Source of the DNA: a virus
Length of the DNA: 33,049 bases
IMG/VR virus record: IMGVR_UViG_3300030090_001544
Span: 1-33,049 of that record
Strand: one strand, 5' to 3'
In this document: piece after piece, positions 17,275 through 23,242 of the stretch
Numbering within the stretch: position 1 is the stretch's first letter
How the letters are laid out: each line of letters starts with the position of its first letter
Translations under genes and position numbers: made by a program
Notes under the pieces: generated by a model
Told to the model about the DNA's origin: nothing
Databases searched by the model: none
Seen by the model: the letters and a program-made list of their open reading frames with translations, nothing else

Positions 17275-17504
17275 GCAAAGCAGCCGTCATCGCCAAATAT
17301 TCCAAGTCCTCTGGCATATCCAAGTCAACTCTCAGTAAGGTGTACTCCAGAGGGTTGGGCGCATACTATTCCCAGGGCAGTAGACCAAAGGTTTCTGCGC
17401 ATCAGTGGGCGGCTGGAAGAGTACGCTCATTTGCCACGGGCAAGGGCGGGGCGAGAAAGGCAGACGCCGACTTGTTGCGTAAAAAGAAAGGCAAGAAAGC
17501 ATGA
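17271..17504 (+). CDS. small basic protein, possibly DUF5824-like
   Basis: A 77-residue basic protein. The stretch SKVYSRGLGAYYSQGSRPKV followed by SAHQWAAGRVRSFATGKGGA and KADADLLRKKK fits a conserved phage and giant-virus family that I believe is DUF5824. The name is from memory. The conserved core suggests a defined fold, not merely a charged peptide. The ATGA overlap with the previous gene indicates coupled translation. Confidence 0.65.
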   Translation: MSKAAVIAKYSKSSGISKSTLSKVYSRGLGAYYSQGSRPKVSAHQWAAGRVRSFATGKGGARKADADLLRKKKGKKA

Positions 17505-17635
17505 TGAAGAAAGCTACAAGGGCAAAGGTAAAGACAGTTGCCAAGAAGCTGCGCGGTGCATCGAAGGCACATGCGGGGCAAGCCAAGATGCTTGAGTCTT
17601 TGTTGAAAAAGCCAAAGCGTAAAAGGAGAACATGA
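17501..17635 (+). CDS. tiny Lys/Arg-rich peptide, unknown
   Basis: A 44-residue frame from a double ATG (17501 or 17504). It is rich in Lys and Arg, with core KTVAKKLRGASKAHAGQAKM and end PKRKRRT. It overlaps the previous stop (ATGA) and the next start in the same way. The unbroken pattern of coupled starts argues that it is a real gene. The function is unknown; nucleic-acid binding is plausible from charge only. Confidence 0.5.
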   Translation: MMKKATRAKVKTVAKKLRGASKAHAGQAKMLESLLKKPKRKRRT

Positions 17636-17760
17636 TGCCTGGTAAAAAATACTCTCCCAAGCAGAAGAAACTTGCAAGGGTTGCTGCGCCTAGGAACAAG
17701 ATCACTGGCGCCGACTTTGCCAAGCTGCGCAAGGGCAAAAAGAAGAAAGCGCGTGCATGA
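17632..17760 (+). CDS. tiny Lys-rich peptide, unknown
   Basis: A 42-residue frame from a double ATG (17632 or 17635) preceded by AAAAGGAG, a good ribosome site. The sequence PGKKYSPKQKKLARVAAPRN then GADFAKLRKGKKKK is one I recall from other marine phage genomes next to lysozyme genes. It overlaps the lysozyme start by four bases (ATGA), so it is translated with it. The role is unknown. Confidence 0.55.
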   Translation: MMPGKKYSPKQKKLARVAAPRNKITGADFAKLRKGKKKKARA

Positions 17761-18206
17761 ACAAGGACCAGCTTAGAGAAGAGCTTGCAGAAGACGAAGG
17801 CTGCAAGTTTGAGATTTACCTAGACCACTTGGGCTTGCCGACTTTTGGCATTGGGCATCTGGTGGTTGATGGCGATCCTGAACATGGGCAACCTGTGGGT
17901 ACACCTGTTGAGGACGAGCGTGTGCGTCAGGTCTTTGCTTTGGACATCGCCTCGACGCTGGACGAGTGCCAAGTTCTATATCCAGACTTTGATGACTTAC
18001 CCGAGGACTGCCAGTTAATCATCGCGAACATGATGTTTAATATGGGCAGGCCGCGTCTCTCCAAGTTCAAGGGCATGAAGGCCGGTGTTGATGCTAGGGA
18101 TTGGAACAGGGCGGCAGACGAGATGGTAGACAGTCGCTGGCACGATCAGGTTCCGAATCGCGCCAAGCGTTTGGTAAAGCGTATGAGAGCGCTGGCTGAT
18201 GGCTAA
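17757..18206 (+). CDS. endolysin, GH24 (T4-type) lysozyme
   Basis: A 149-residue muramidase that cuts the glycan chains of peptidoglycan at the end of infection. The catalytic triad is visible with the T4 lysozyme spacing: Glu14 (EDEG), Asp23 (IYLD) and Thr29 (PTFGIGH), matching E11/D20/T26. The GIGHLV motif follows. NMMFNMGRPRLSKF is the conserved helix of the family, and SRWHDQVPNRAKRLVKRM forms the C-terminus. There is no signal peptide, so release depends on a holin. Candidate holins lie at 15453-17095. Confidence 0.93.
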   Translation: MNKDQLREELAEDEGCKFEIYLDHLGLPTFGIGHLVVDGDPEHGQPVGTPVEDERVRQVFALDIASTLDECQVLYPDFDDLPEDCQLIIANMMFNMGRPRLSKFKGMKAGVDARDWNRAADEMVDSRWHDQVPNRAKRLVKRMRALADG

Positions 18207-18510
18207 GACTCCTGCATGGCAGCGCAAGGAAGGCAAGAACCCCAAGGGCGGCTTGAACGCCAAGGGCAGGGCTTCTGCTAGGCGACAGGGTATGAACCTG
18301 AAGCCACCTGTGAAAAGCGGGGATAACCCACGCAGAGCCAGTTTTCTTGCACGCATGGGCAACGCAAGGGGGCCAGAACGAGATGCGAAGGGCAAACCTA
18401 CCAGGCTTCTGCTTTCTCTCAGGGCATGGGGTGCAAGCAGCAAGGCTGACGCTAGGAAGAAGGCGGCAGCAATATCCAAACGCAACAAAGCCAAGAAGGG
18501 AAAAGCATAA
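18199..18510 (+). CDS. small basic protein of a marine-phage family (DUF6321-like)
   Basis: A 103-residue basic protein starting MAKTPAWQRKEGKNPKGGLN and continuing with KPPVKSGDNPRRASFLARMG and RLLLSLRAWGASSKADARKK. I recognise this as a highly conserved family in marine phages, which I believe is DUF6321. The name is from memory, and no function is known to me. It overlaps the lysozyme gene by 8 bases. The strong conservation suggests a specific structural or nucleic-acid role. Confidence 0.72.
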   Translation: MAKTPAWQRKEGKNPKGGLNAKGRASARRQGMNLKPPVKSGDNPRRASFLARMGNARGPERDAKGKPTRLLLSLRAWGASSKADARKKAAAISKRNKAKKGKA

Positions 18511-18638
18511 TGCCAGGACATTATGGAAAGATGAAACCAAGCGGAGGCATGAAGAAGAAGGGTGCCAAGGCCAAGAAACAAGCAGCTACAGCTATAGCGA
18601 TGAAGAAGGCTGGCAAAAGGCCAAAGCGTAGGATGTAA
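18510..18638 (+). CDS. tiny Gly/Lys-rich peptide, unknown
   Basis: A 42-residue frame with a one-base stop/start overlap (TAATG) after the previous gene and ribosome-site-like AAGAAGGGAAAAG upstream. It starts MPGHYGKMKPSGGMKKKG and ends KRPKRRM. It is the last gene of the late plus-strand block. Its TAA (18636-18638) directly abuts the stop of a minus-strand gene, with no space for a terminator. Confidence 0.55.
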   Translation: MPGHYGKMKPSGGMKKKGAKAKKQAATAIAMKKAGKRPKRRM

Positions 18639-18794
18639 TCACTTAGTCTTGCTGGTGTAGCACGCCCAGCAGATATCCTCGCCAGAGGCAAGTGACACCC
18701 AATCATCATGGGTATAGTCACAAGCCTTCTGACATCGGGCGCAGTTAAATGGAAGGCTCCTCCTCCGTGTCTTCTGTTTGCTGCGCTTCTTCAT
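18639..18794 (-). CDS. zinc-ribbon-like small protein, 51 residues
   Basis: A 51-residue frame from the ATG at 18794, starting inside the preceding gene. After a basic N-terminus (MKKRSKQKTRRR) come two Cys pairs, Cys18-x2-Cys21 and Cys42-x2-Cys45, with an extra Cys25, the layout of a treble-clef or zinc ribbon. The residues between (DYTHDDWVSLASGEDI) look like a folded domain. It is the terminal gene of the early operon. It could bind nucleic acid, but this is not proven. The stop abuts the stop of the convergent plus gene. Confidence 0.6.
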   Translation of the reverse strand: MKKRSKQKTRRRSLPFNCARCQKACDYTHDDWVSLASGEDICWACYTSKTK

Positions 18795-18942
18795 TTCTCT
18801 TCATCTCCAATCCTGCGTTCAAACATAGCAGAGCATGATTGAGCATTTCGGTAGCGTTCATCGGCTTTGTATGGCACCTGCCACCAAGGCTGACCACAAT
18901 GCCATCGTTACGCGGTATAATCAGAAAAGTCGGCTCCACCAT
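18745..18942 (-). CDS. small protein of unknown function in the early operon
   Basis: A 65-residue frame: a short beta-like start (MVEPTFLIIPRNDGIVVSLG), a helix (NATEMLNHALLCLNAGLEM) and an acidic, Glu/Gln-rich tail ending EEEPSI. Its ribosome site is AGAGAGGATCACAG before the ATG, close to the AAGGATCAG leaders of the second minus operon. It overlaps the HTH gene upstream and the zinc-ribbon gene downstream. No family recognised. Confidence 0.55.
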   Translation of the reverse strand: MVEPTFLIIPRNDGIVVSLGGRCHTKPMNATEMLNHALLCLNAGLEMKRNEEAQQTEDTEEEPSI

Positions 18943-19126
18943 CTGTGATCCTCTCTATCTCTGTTGCAGTGATGTACCACCTGCCCTGAAACTGGTATCC
19001 CTTGATAACGCCCTTTTGAAGCAGGCTACGCAGGTGTTGCACCTTGGAACGCTTATCAGTACCGAAAAGTATCAGAGCCGCCTCACGGGGGCTTAGAATG
19101 GCGCTAGAAGGGGATATCTGGGTCAT
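18908..19126 (-). CDS. MerR/excisionase-type helix-turn-helix protein
   Basis: A 72-residue protein. The middle (LSPREAALILFGTDKRSKVQ, LRSLLQKGVIKGYQFQGRWY, ITATEIERI) fits the winged HTH of MerR/AlpA/excisionase proteins: an Ala-rich helix, a recognition helix, then a wing with the typical GRWY-I turn. It probably binds DNA as a regulator or architectural protein. No integrase is present, so a true excisionase role is unlikely unless the integrase is lost. GGAGAGGACG precedes the ATG. It overlaps the SSB-like gene by 23 bases. Confidence 0.68.
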   Translation of the reverse strand: MTQISPSSAILSPREAALILFGTDKRSKVQHLRSLLQKGVIKGYQFQGRWYITATEIERITDGGADFSDYTA

Positions 19127-19451
19127 CGTCCTCTCCTTTGGCTTGTGGCGCAGCGTGCTTTGCGCTGATGACGTTGCCGATAGGCTTCATGGCCCTTTGT
19201 GATATGCCGTCAGCGATACTGTCCTCGCCCTCGTATTCGGTTACTCTTGAGATACGAATAGAGATAGTATTGTCCTCGTTGACGAACATCGACACTTGGT
19301 GACGCTGGCCTTCTCTGAACATGAGGTCAGCAGGAGCTTTCGACTCAAACGAATAAGGTTGCCAGTTGCCGTTGCTATACTGTGCCTTTGCTTTTGCATC
19401 AGTGTTTGCAAAGAGCTTGATGTATGTGATGGTTTCATAGCGTCTAGCCAT
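19104..19451 (-). CDS. single-stranded DNA-binding-like protein with acidic DIPF tail
   Basis: A 115-residue protein. Residues 1-85 are rich in beta strands and aromatic residues (YIKLFANTDAKAKAQYSNGN, then QVSMFVNEDNTISIRISRV), compatible with an OB fold. The end (EDDDPDIPF, residues 107-115) is the acidic-Phe tip that in bacterial SSB recruits partner proteins. It is encoded next to an ERF-like annealing protein, a standard pairing. It likely protects single strands during recombination and replication. The OB fold is inferred; the tail is seen. Confidence 0.72.
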   Translation of the reverse strand: MARRYETITYIKLFANTDAKAKAQYSNGNWQPYSFESKAPADLMFREGQRHQVSMFVNEDNTISIRISRVTEYEGEDSIADGISQRAMKPIGNVISAKHAAPQAKGEDDDPDIPF

Positions 19452-20037
19452 TCTTTTTGAACTCCTTGTTCTGCTGTAAGCATTTGTTTTTGATTTCTTG
19501 ATAAATGTCTGGGTGTTCGCGTCCGGCGACCTGCATCCATTTCTTGGTAAAGTCGCTGTTCATCCAATCATCAAGGCCCTTCTTATCAAATTCCGGTAGC
19601 CAAGTTTCAGCTTGCCGCTGCAACTCAATGATGTTTTCGTTGATTGTTTCTTGCTTTCTGTGTGCTGCGTCCACTTCATCAACAGACGCATACTCACCAC
19701 CAGCAAGACCAAGAGATGCCAAGGCACGACCAATCGCAGAGGTTTCACAGTTTTCCAAGGCACTTGTCTTGTTGACGTTGCCTTGTCCTCTGATCTCTTC
19801 AGCCATGCCGCTGCCGACAATCGTGCCATCCATGTTATGGATTGTAGCTTTGACAACGACACGCACTGTGTCGTCCACCAGAATGTGTGTGTCTACACCG
19901 AAGGCAGTGCCATGCACCTGACGAAACGCCTCCATTCGATGCACCACCTGGGTGTATTTCTTGCCACCCTTTTGTCTCACGCCATGAGTGTCGTTCAACT
20001 CAGAGACAAGTTGCATTGTTTGTTTTAGGTCAGTCAT
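19444..20037 (-). CDS. ERF-like single-strand annealing recombinase
   Basis: A 197-residue protein from the ATG at 20037 (GGGAGAGAA lies just before it; the longer frame from 20082 has no such site). The N-terminal part is beta-rich (THILVDDTVRVVVKATIHNM) and is followed by KTSALENCETSAIGRALASL, a motif I associate with ERF-type annealing proteins of phages. The C-terminus is helical and basic (DWMNSDFTKKWMQV, then NKCLQQNKEFKKNG). It should anneal complementary strands after exonuclease resection, together with the RecB-like nuclease at 22260-23153. The ATG overlaps the DpdA-like stop (ATGA). Confidence 0.7.
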   Translation of the reverse strand: MTDLKQTMQLVSELNDTHGVRQKGGKKYTQVVHRMEAFRQVHGTAFGVDTHILVDDTVRVVVKATIHNMDGTIVGSGMAEEIRGQGNVNKTSALENCETSAIGRALASLGLAGGEYASVDEVDAAHRKQETINENIIELQRQAETWLPEFDKKGLDDWMNSDFTKKWMQVAGREHPDIYQEIKNKCLQQNKEFKKNG

Positions 20038-20723
20038 ATTTCTCTCCCAAACATTGACTGTTGTACAGGGTGTGGCTCCCAAAACAATGGTGTTTGGACG
20101 CCATCAATTTTTCTCGCCATGTGCTCTGGGCATCGACCGTAATCTTTGAAGTTGCGTGATACATTTACACTGTCAGCACTCGCAAAAGGCCAACGTTCAC
20201 CGGCTAGAGACAAGCCTCTAAGCATATGTATCCAAGGCATCCTTTGATGTTTCTGTGCTAGTTTGTTGAACGCTGCGTCTGCCCTGGCGCACCAAGCATC
20301 TGATCCGACATTCCAATATTCACCGCTGGAGCCAAAACATATCTTGGAGTAGTGATCTGTGAGATACATCAGATAGTCAAAAGACATATCCATGTGCCAG
20401 ACAGGCGCTCCAAACTCCGGTCCAAACGGCCACTCGGAAAGCAAGTTTCTCTGCTGTTCCTCGTCTCCACCGATGACATCTGGAATCACAGCCCAATGTG
20501 GGTGTGCTATTTTATTCTCAAGCCAATGATAAAGTTTGGTGCGGTCAAGATGTTTGCCTTGCGTGTAGGTTGTGAATGCGCCGTTGTCCCACATGACTGA
20601 TTGCCCAATTTCCATGCAAGTTTTTGCCTGATATGCGTTGGCAAAACTCACACACAAATGTTTCCCAGCCATGCGGTACAACATCTCTTTAGGCGTCATC
20701 GGTGTGCCGTGGAAGTGAATCAC
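20034..20723 (-). CDS. dpdA: DpdA-like 7-deazaguanine DNA transglycosylase
   Basis: DpdA exchanges guanine in DNA for a 7-deazaguanine base and is related to tRNA-guanine transglycosylase (TGT). I choose the GTG at 20723 (229 residues): GGAG lies upstream and GTGA overlaps the previous stop. The longer frame to 20855 lies within the upstream gene. Visible motifs are H-F-H-G-T at residues 3-7, WDNGAF at 45-50 (Asp46, the TGT DSGGF equivalent), PDVIGG at 81-86, FGSSGEYW around 130-137, HMLRGLSLAGER at 166-177 and ADSVNVSRN at 183-191 (Asp184, the expected nucleophile, followed by the substrate-binding Ser/Asn/Arg). It is coupled to a small unknown gene and a YhhQ-type transporter. Identity is from motif and context. 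Confidence 0.85.
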   Translation of the reverse strand: MIHFHGTPMTPKEMLYRMAGKHLCVSFANAYQAKTCMEIGQSVMWDNGAFTTYTQGKHLDRTKLYHWLENKIAHPHWAVIPDVIGGDEEQQRNLLSEWPFGPEFGAPVWHMDMSFDYLMYLTDHYSKICFGSSGEYWNVGSDAWCARADAAFNKLAQKHQRMPWIHMLRGLSLAGERWPFASADSVNVSRNFKDYGRCPEHMARKIDGVQTPLFWEPHPVQQSMFGREI

Positions 20724-20974
20724 GGTGATTCCCACTCCGAAACGATTTCGACAGTGTTGTGGGTTGCGGTCAGACGCCCACTCTCTAACAAAAATTGTTG
20801 AGAGAGAAACGTCGCCAAGTCCTCTTGGAAAATTGGCTCGTGATCTCCAACACAAGCAGCTTGAATATCTTCAACCAAGACCTTGCGAGGTGACCATAAC
20901 TCCAAAACGTAGCGGATGGTGGAATCATCGACAGGACACAAACGTGCAAAACAAACCCTATACGAATGACGCAT
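20720..20974 (-). CDS. unknown 84-residue protein between dpdA and yhhQ
   Basis: The ATG at 20974 (a GTG at 20977 is an alternative) has AGAGG seven bases upstream, and the frame overlaps yhhQ by 17 bases and dpdA by four (GTGA). The protein starts MRHSYRVCFARLCPVDDS and continues with YVLELWSPRKVLVEDIQAAC. Three Cys and two His (in DHEP and ATHN) are present, but there is no clear zinc motif. The end is hydrophilic (EIVSEWESP). No family recognised. The full coupling to the modification genes makes it a candidate partner of the transglycosylase or transporter, an inference from position only. Confidence 0.62.
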   Translation of the reverse strand: MRHSYRVCFARLCPVDDSTIRYVLELWSPRKVLVEDIQAACVGDHEPIFQEDLATFLSQQFLLESGRLTATHNTVEIVSEWESP

Positions 20975-21449
20975 CACTTTTCCTCTTGAGCATGTAGTAA
21001 ACTGCTAACGCGCCAAGCATTTTGCTCACCACCATCACAACAAACCCATACCAACTAAAGAAGCCAAGCATGAGCATGAACACCGCACTATCTGCCGGTG
21101 TGCTAACTGCTGATGAGATAAGAATACGCTCTTTGAGTGGCTTGCCGCTGTAAGTGTAGACAGCCCAATCCACCAGCTCACTGATGGCAAATGCTACCGC
21201 ACTGGCAACAGCCACAAATGGGTTTGCAAGCAGGTAACTTAAAACCAAGCCTACGATCATGGGAATGAATACTTTGTGGCCCAAGTCGCGCTGTGCAAAG
21301 TCTCGCAAAACAAACACAAACCCAACAAGCAAACTCATGGGTGCAAACATTTCGCCGCCTGGCAAAGAAATCATAGGAATGTAAGTAAACCCTATATTTG
21401 CGATAACGATTGCGCCTACATATCCAGCGCTTGCGCGATATTTATTCAT
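20958..21449 (-). CDS. yhhQ: YhhQ/VUT-family queuosine precursor transporter
   Basis: A 163-residue integral membrane protein with five to six membrane helices (for example AGYVGAIVIANIGFTYIP, PMSLLVGFVFVLRDFAQRDL, MIVGLVLSYLLANPF, VFMLMLGFFSWYGFVVMVVS). The cytoplasmic motifs FVLRDFAQRDLG and SELVDWAVYTYSGKPLKERI and the later TPADSAVFM are the signature I know for the VUT (DUF165) family, which imports queuosine precursors such as preQ0 and preQ1. It is shorter than E. coli YhhQ (221). AGGAG lies upstream of the ATG, which overlaps the preceding stop. Next to dpdA it should supply the base for phage DNA modification. Confidence 0.87.
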   Translation of the reverse strand: MNKYRASAGYVGAIVIANIGFTYIPMISLPGGEMFAPMSLLVGFVFVLRDFAQRDLGHKVFIPMIVGLVLSYLLANPFVAVASAVAFAISELVDWAVYTYSGKPLKERILISSAVSTPADSAVFMLMLGFFSWYGFVVMVVSKMLGALAVYYMLKRKSDASFV

Positions 21450-21729
21450 TATTTTCTCCTGTTTGAATGTTAAGTTTTTCTGAGATGAGGTGAACGAACA
21501 GAGCCAAAGCCCTCTCCATGTCAGCTAACTTCTCGTTGTTCTTGTCTACCAAGAGTTGCAGATGATCGACGCGCTGAAAAAGATCGTTTACTTGGTCTTG
21601 CAATTCAGCGCCATGATCTATGCGGTCATTTAAAGCGCACTCCTGTTCATGTAGTTTCACAAACGCTTTATTGATGCCTTCCTGCAAATCAAGCGGTGTG
21701 AAATGACCCTGATCGTGTTCATACGCCAT
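21442..21729 (-). CDS. coiled-coil protein of unknown function
   Basis: A 95-residue protein from the ATG at 21729 (AAGGAG seven bases upstream; the longer frame lacks this). After MAYEHDQGHFTPLDLQEGIN it is a continuous heptad helix (VNDLFQRVDHLQLLVDKNNE and on), a likely dimeric coiled coil, ending in a polar tail (QTGENNE). It overlaps the winged-helix gene before it and yhhQ after it. The role is unknown. Confidence 0.62.
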   Translation of the reverse strand: MAYEHDQGHFTPLDLQEGINKAFVKLHEQECALNDRIDHGAELQDQVNDLFQRVDHLQLLVDKNNEKLADMERALALFVHLISEKLNIQTGENNE

Positions 21730-22033
21730 GGTAAAACTCCTTGTGCCACATGACCATTTGACCGCGCCCTGACCTAGCTTTGCGCCTGCTACCATCAGTG
21801 ATGATGATGCCCTTGTCTTTTAGTGGCTTGAAACGTGGCGTGATGCTGTTATAAGCATGTCGCGGCAGGGCATTGCAGACCTCATCAGCAATCGCGCCTG
21901 CTGCACCAAACTCCCAGATTGCATCGGCTACTACGCTTTCCAAGGCCGTCGCGTCGATGCTCTCTGCGGCGTCGTGGCTAGTGGCAGGGTCATCCCTGCG
22001 CACCAGCTTGTATACCGGGGTTGGTTCGATCAT
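21719..22033 (-). CDS. winged-helix DNA-binding-like protein
   Basis: A 104-residue protein. The stretch GAIADEVCNALPRHAYNSIT followed by PRFKPLKDKGIIITDGSRRK is a typical winged-helix: a first helix, a recognition helix with the NSITPRFKPL pattern, then a basic wing. It ends GQMVMWHKEFYHGV. Proteins with a DDPATSHDAA start are common small regulators in phages and prophages. It may control early gene expression. The stop/start overlap (ATGA) couples it to the gene upstream. Confidence 0.66.
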   Translation of the reverse strand: MIEPTPVYKLVRRDDPATSHDAAESIDATALESVVADAIWEFGAAGAIADEVCNALPRHAYNSITPRFKPLKDKGIIITDGSRRKARSGRGQMVMWHKEFYHGV

Positions 22034-22260
22034 TTAACATCTCCATACTTGCTGTCGCGGATTTCGCGCAATCTTGTGTACAACAGCATTTCATTGGCGA
22101 TGATGCGCAGGTGCTTGACCTCGTTCTGATCCATCATCTCACCAAGATCATTGACGCCAACACCAAGGTTAAACTCCAGAGCCGTCACGACCCCCTCAAG
22201 TTCTTCCTCAGAAAACGTAATGCTTACTTTCGCCTTGGGGCGACCTGCTTTATTAGCCAT
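22030..22260 (-). CDS. small helical protein, possible DNA-binding, unknown
   Basis: A 76-residue protein from the ATG at 22260, preceded by GGAGG. The N-terminus MANKAGRPKAKVSITFSEEE is reminiscent of a ribbon or homeodomain-like start with an AT-hook-like GRPK. The rest is helical (LGVGVNDLGEMMDQNEVKHL, LRIIANEMLLYTRLREI). It lies directly after the exonuclease gene, sharing one base. No family recognised with confidence. Confidence 0.55.
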   Translation of the reverse strand: MANKAGRPKAKVSITFSEEELEGVVTALEFNLGVGVNDLGEMMDQNEVKHLRIIANEMLLYTRLREIRDSKYGDVK

Positions 22261-23153
22261 TAGAACCTCCATAACTGGTTGGCTACGTCTACGATACTTG
22301 GGCCATGACGCCGTGCGATTTCGTTGAAGTCTGGCTGCACTAAGCCAGCTAGGGTGCGCCATGATCCGTTTGCGGCTTTCAACAGATTCTGACTGATCTG
22401 CCATGACCGCACTGCTTCAGCGTATGCCTTCTCCAAAGCGTCAGGCTTGAGTTGGTCACAGTTGTCGGCATCGGCTATGTAGTAGCCAGACGCGGAGACA
22501 AACAGCAGTGACGGTGGCTCACCTGTGGCTTTGTCATAAACGGATTGCTGAATTTGTTGCTGCGCTGTGGGTGTGATGCCTTCCACCTTTGGCACGCGCC
22601 AAGAACGGGTGCCGTCCTTTTTAGGTGGATTGCGCAGGGGCGGCTTGGCTTTGAGATCACATTGAATGCCGCCGCCGGAATAATCTTGATAGAGCATGAC
22701 CGGCACATCAATCTTTGGCTCGTTGTGCCAGCGTTGATATTCACCCTCAATCATGTTGGCGTGCTTAAAGCGCTCCTTCACACCTTCTGCGGCATGTAAG
22801 ATCATGTCAGGAATATACTCCTTGAACGCCTCAAACTCTTCAGCGTCCTTGCCGTCATCCCATGTGCGTGGCTTGTATTTGTTGAAACGCTGCATGGCCT
22901 CTGCGATCGCCTTGGTTTGCTCCATGCCATCTTGCTGGCCAATCAGTGGCTGATACTTGTCGAGTCCAAGTATTTTGTTTGCGCCGTCCTGCACGACGAT
23001 GCCGCACATGGGACGCGCTGCCATCGGCATCTTCACTTGCAAGTGCCTACAATGCAGCTTGAGAACAAACTCCCATTTTGGTTGCGTAGCGCCAAACGCA
23101 CTATCGTGCTTGGCGTTGAACTCTTCTCTGTACTCTGGCGTTTCCTGTGTCAT
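22260..23153 (-). CDS. PD-(D/E)XK (RecB/Cas4-like) exonuclease
   Basis: A 297-residue protein. The active-site strand is IQCDLKAK (Asp166 and Lys168), followed by KKDGTRSWRVPKV and then TAQQQIQQSVYDKATG with PSLLFVSASGYYI, the order of the RecB-like exonucleases of marine phages. An upstream acidic residue is likely at Glu136 or Asp149. It would resect double-stranded ends to feed the ERF-like annealing protein. It is the first gene of the minus early operon, so it is expressed first after the divergent promoter region. The catalytic Asp and Lys are seen; the exonuclease activity is inferred. Confidence 0.78.
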   Translation of the reverse strand: MTQETPEYREEFNAKHDSAFGATQPKWEFVLKLHCRHLQVKMPMAARPMCGIVVQDGANKILGLDKYQPLIGQQDGMEQTKAIAEAMQRFNKYKPRTWDDGKDAEEFEAFKEYIPDMILHAAEGVKERFKHANMIEGEYQRWHNEPKIDVPVMLYQDYSGGGIQCDLKAKPPLRNPPKKDGTRSWRVPKVEGITPTAQQQIQQSVYDKATGEPPSLLFVSASGYYIADADNCDQLKPDALEKAYAEAVRSWQISQNLLKAANGSWRTLAGLVQPDFNEIARRHGPSIVDVANQLWRF

Positions 23154-23207
23154 AACCTGCCTATTCGTGTGTTATCGTGTCTTTCGTCAACAGTATTTGC
23201 ATATGAA

Positions 23208-23222
23208 TTGACTATGTGTCAA
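23208..23222. promoter_or_regulatory. palindromic operator candidate TTGAC-N5-GTCAA
   Basis: A perfect dyad of two five-base arms around TATGT lies in the divergent gap (23154-23242) between the exonuclease operon and the XRE repressor gene. A third half-site GTCAA is at 23186-23190. The first arm overlaps the putative -35 box (TTGACT) of the repressor promoter, so autoregulation is likely. The spacing suits a repressor dimer. Confidence 0.6.
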
Positions 23223-23236
23223 CAACAATGTAGAAA
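23208..23236 (+). promoter_or_regulatory. repressor promoter, probably giving a leaderless mRNA
   Basis: The -35 box TTGACT (23208-23213) and the -10 box TAGAAA (23231-23236) are separated by exactly 17 bases. Six bases follow before the ATG at 23243, so transcription would start at or next to the A of the ATG. Lambda cI is expressed from PRM as such a leaderless transcript. No Shine-Dalgarno sequence lies before the ATG, in agreement. Confidence 0.55.
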
Positions 23237-23242
23237 AAAAGA

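Noticed and set aside
18908-19126. Excisionase implying a lysogenic module
   Set aside because: The HTH is excisionase-like, but no integrase or attachment site is seen in the whole genome, so lysogeny by integration is not supported.
20724-20855. N-terminal extension of the DpdA-like protein
   Set aside because: The upstream 44 codons overlap the 84-residue gene in another frame, lack a ribosome site, and show no family similarity. The GTG at 20723 with GTGA coupling is preferred.
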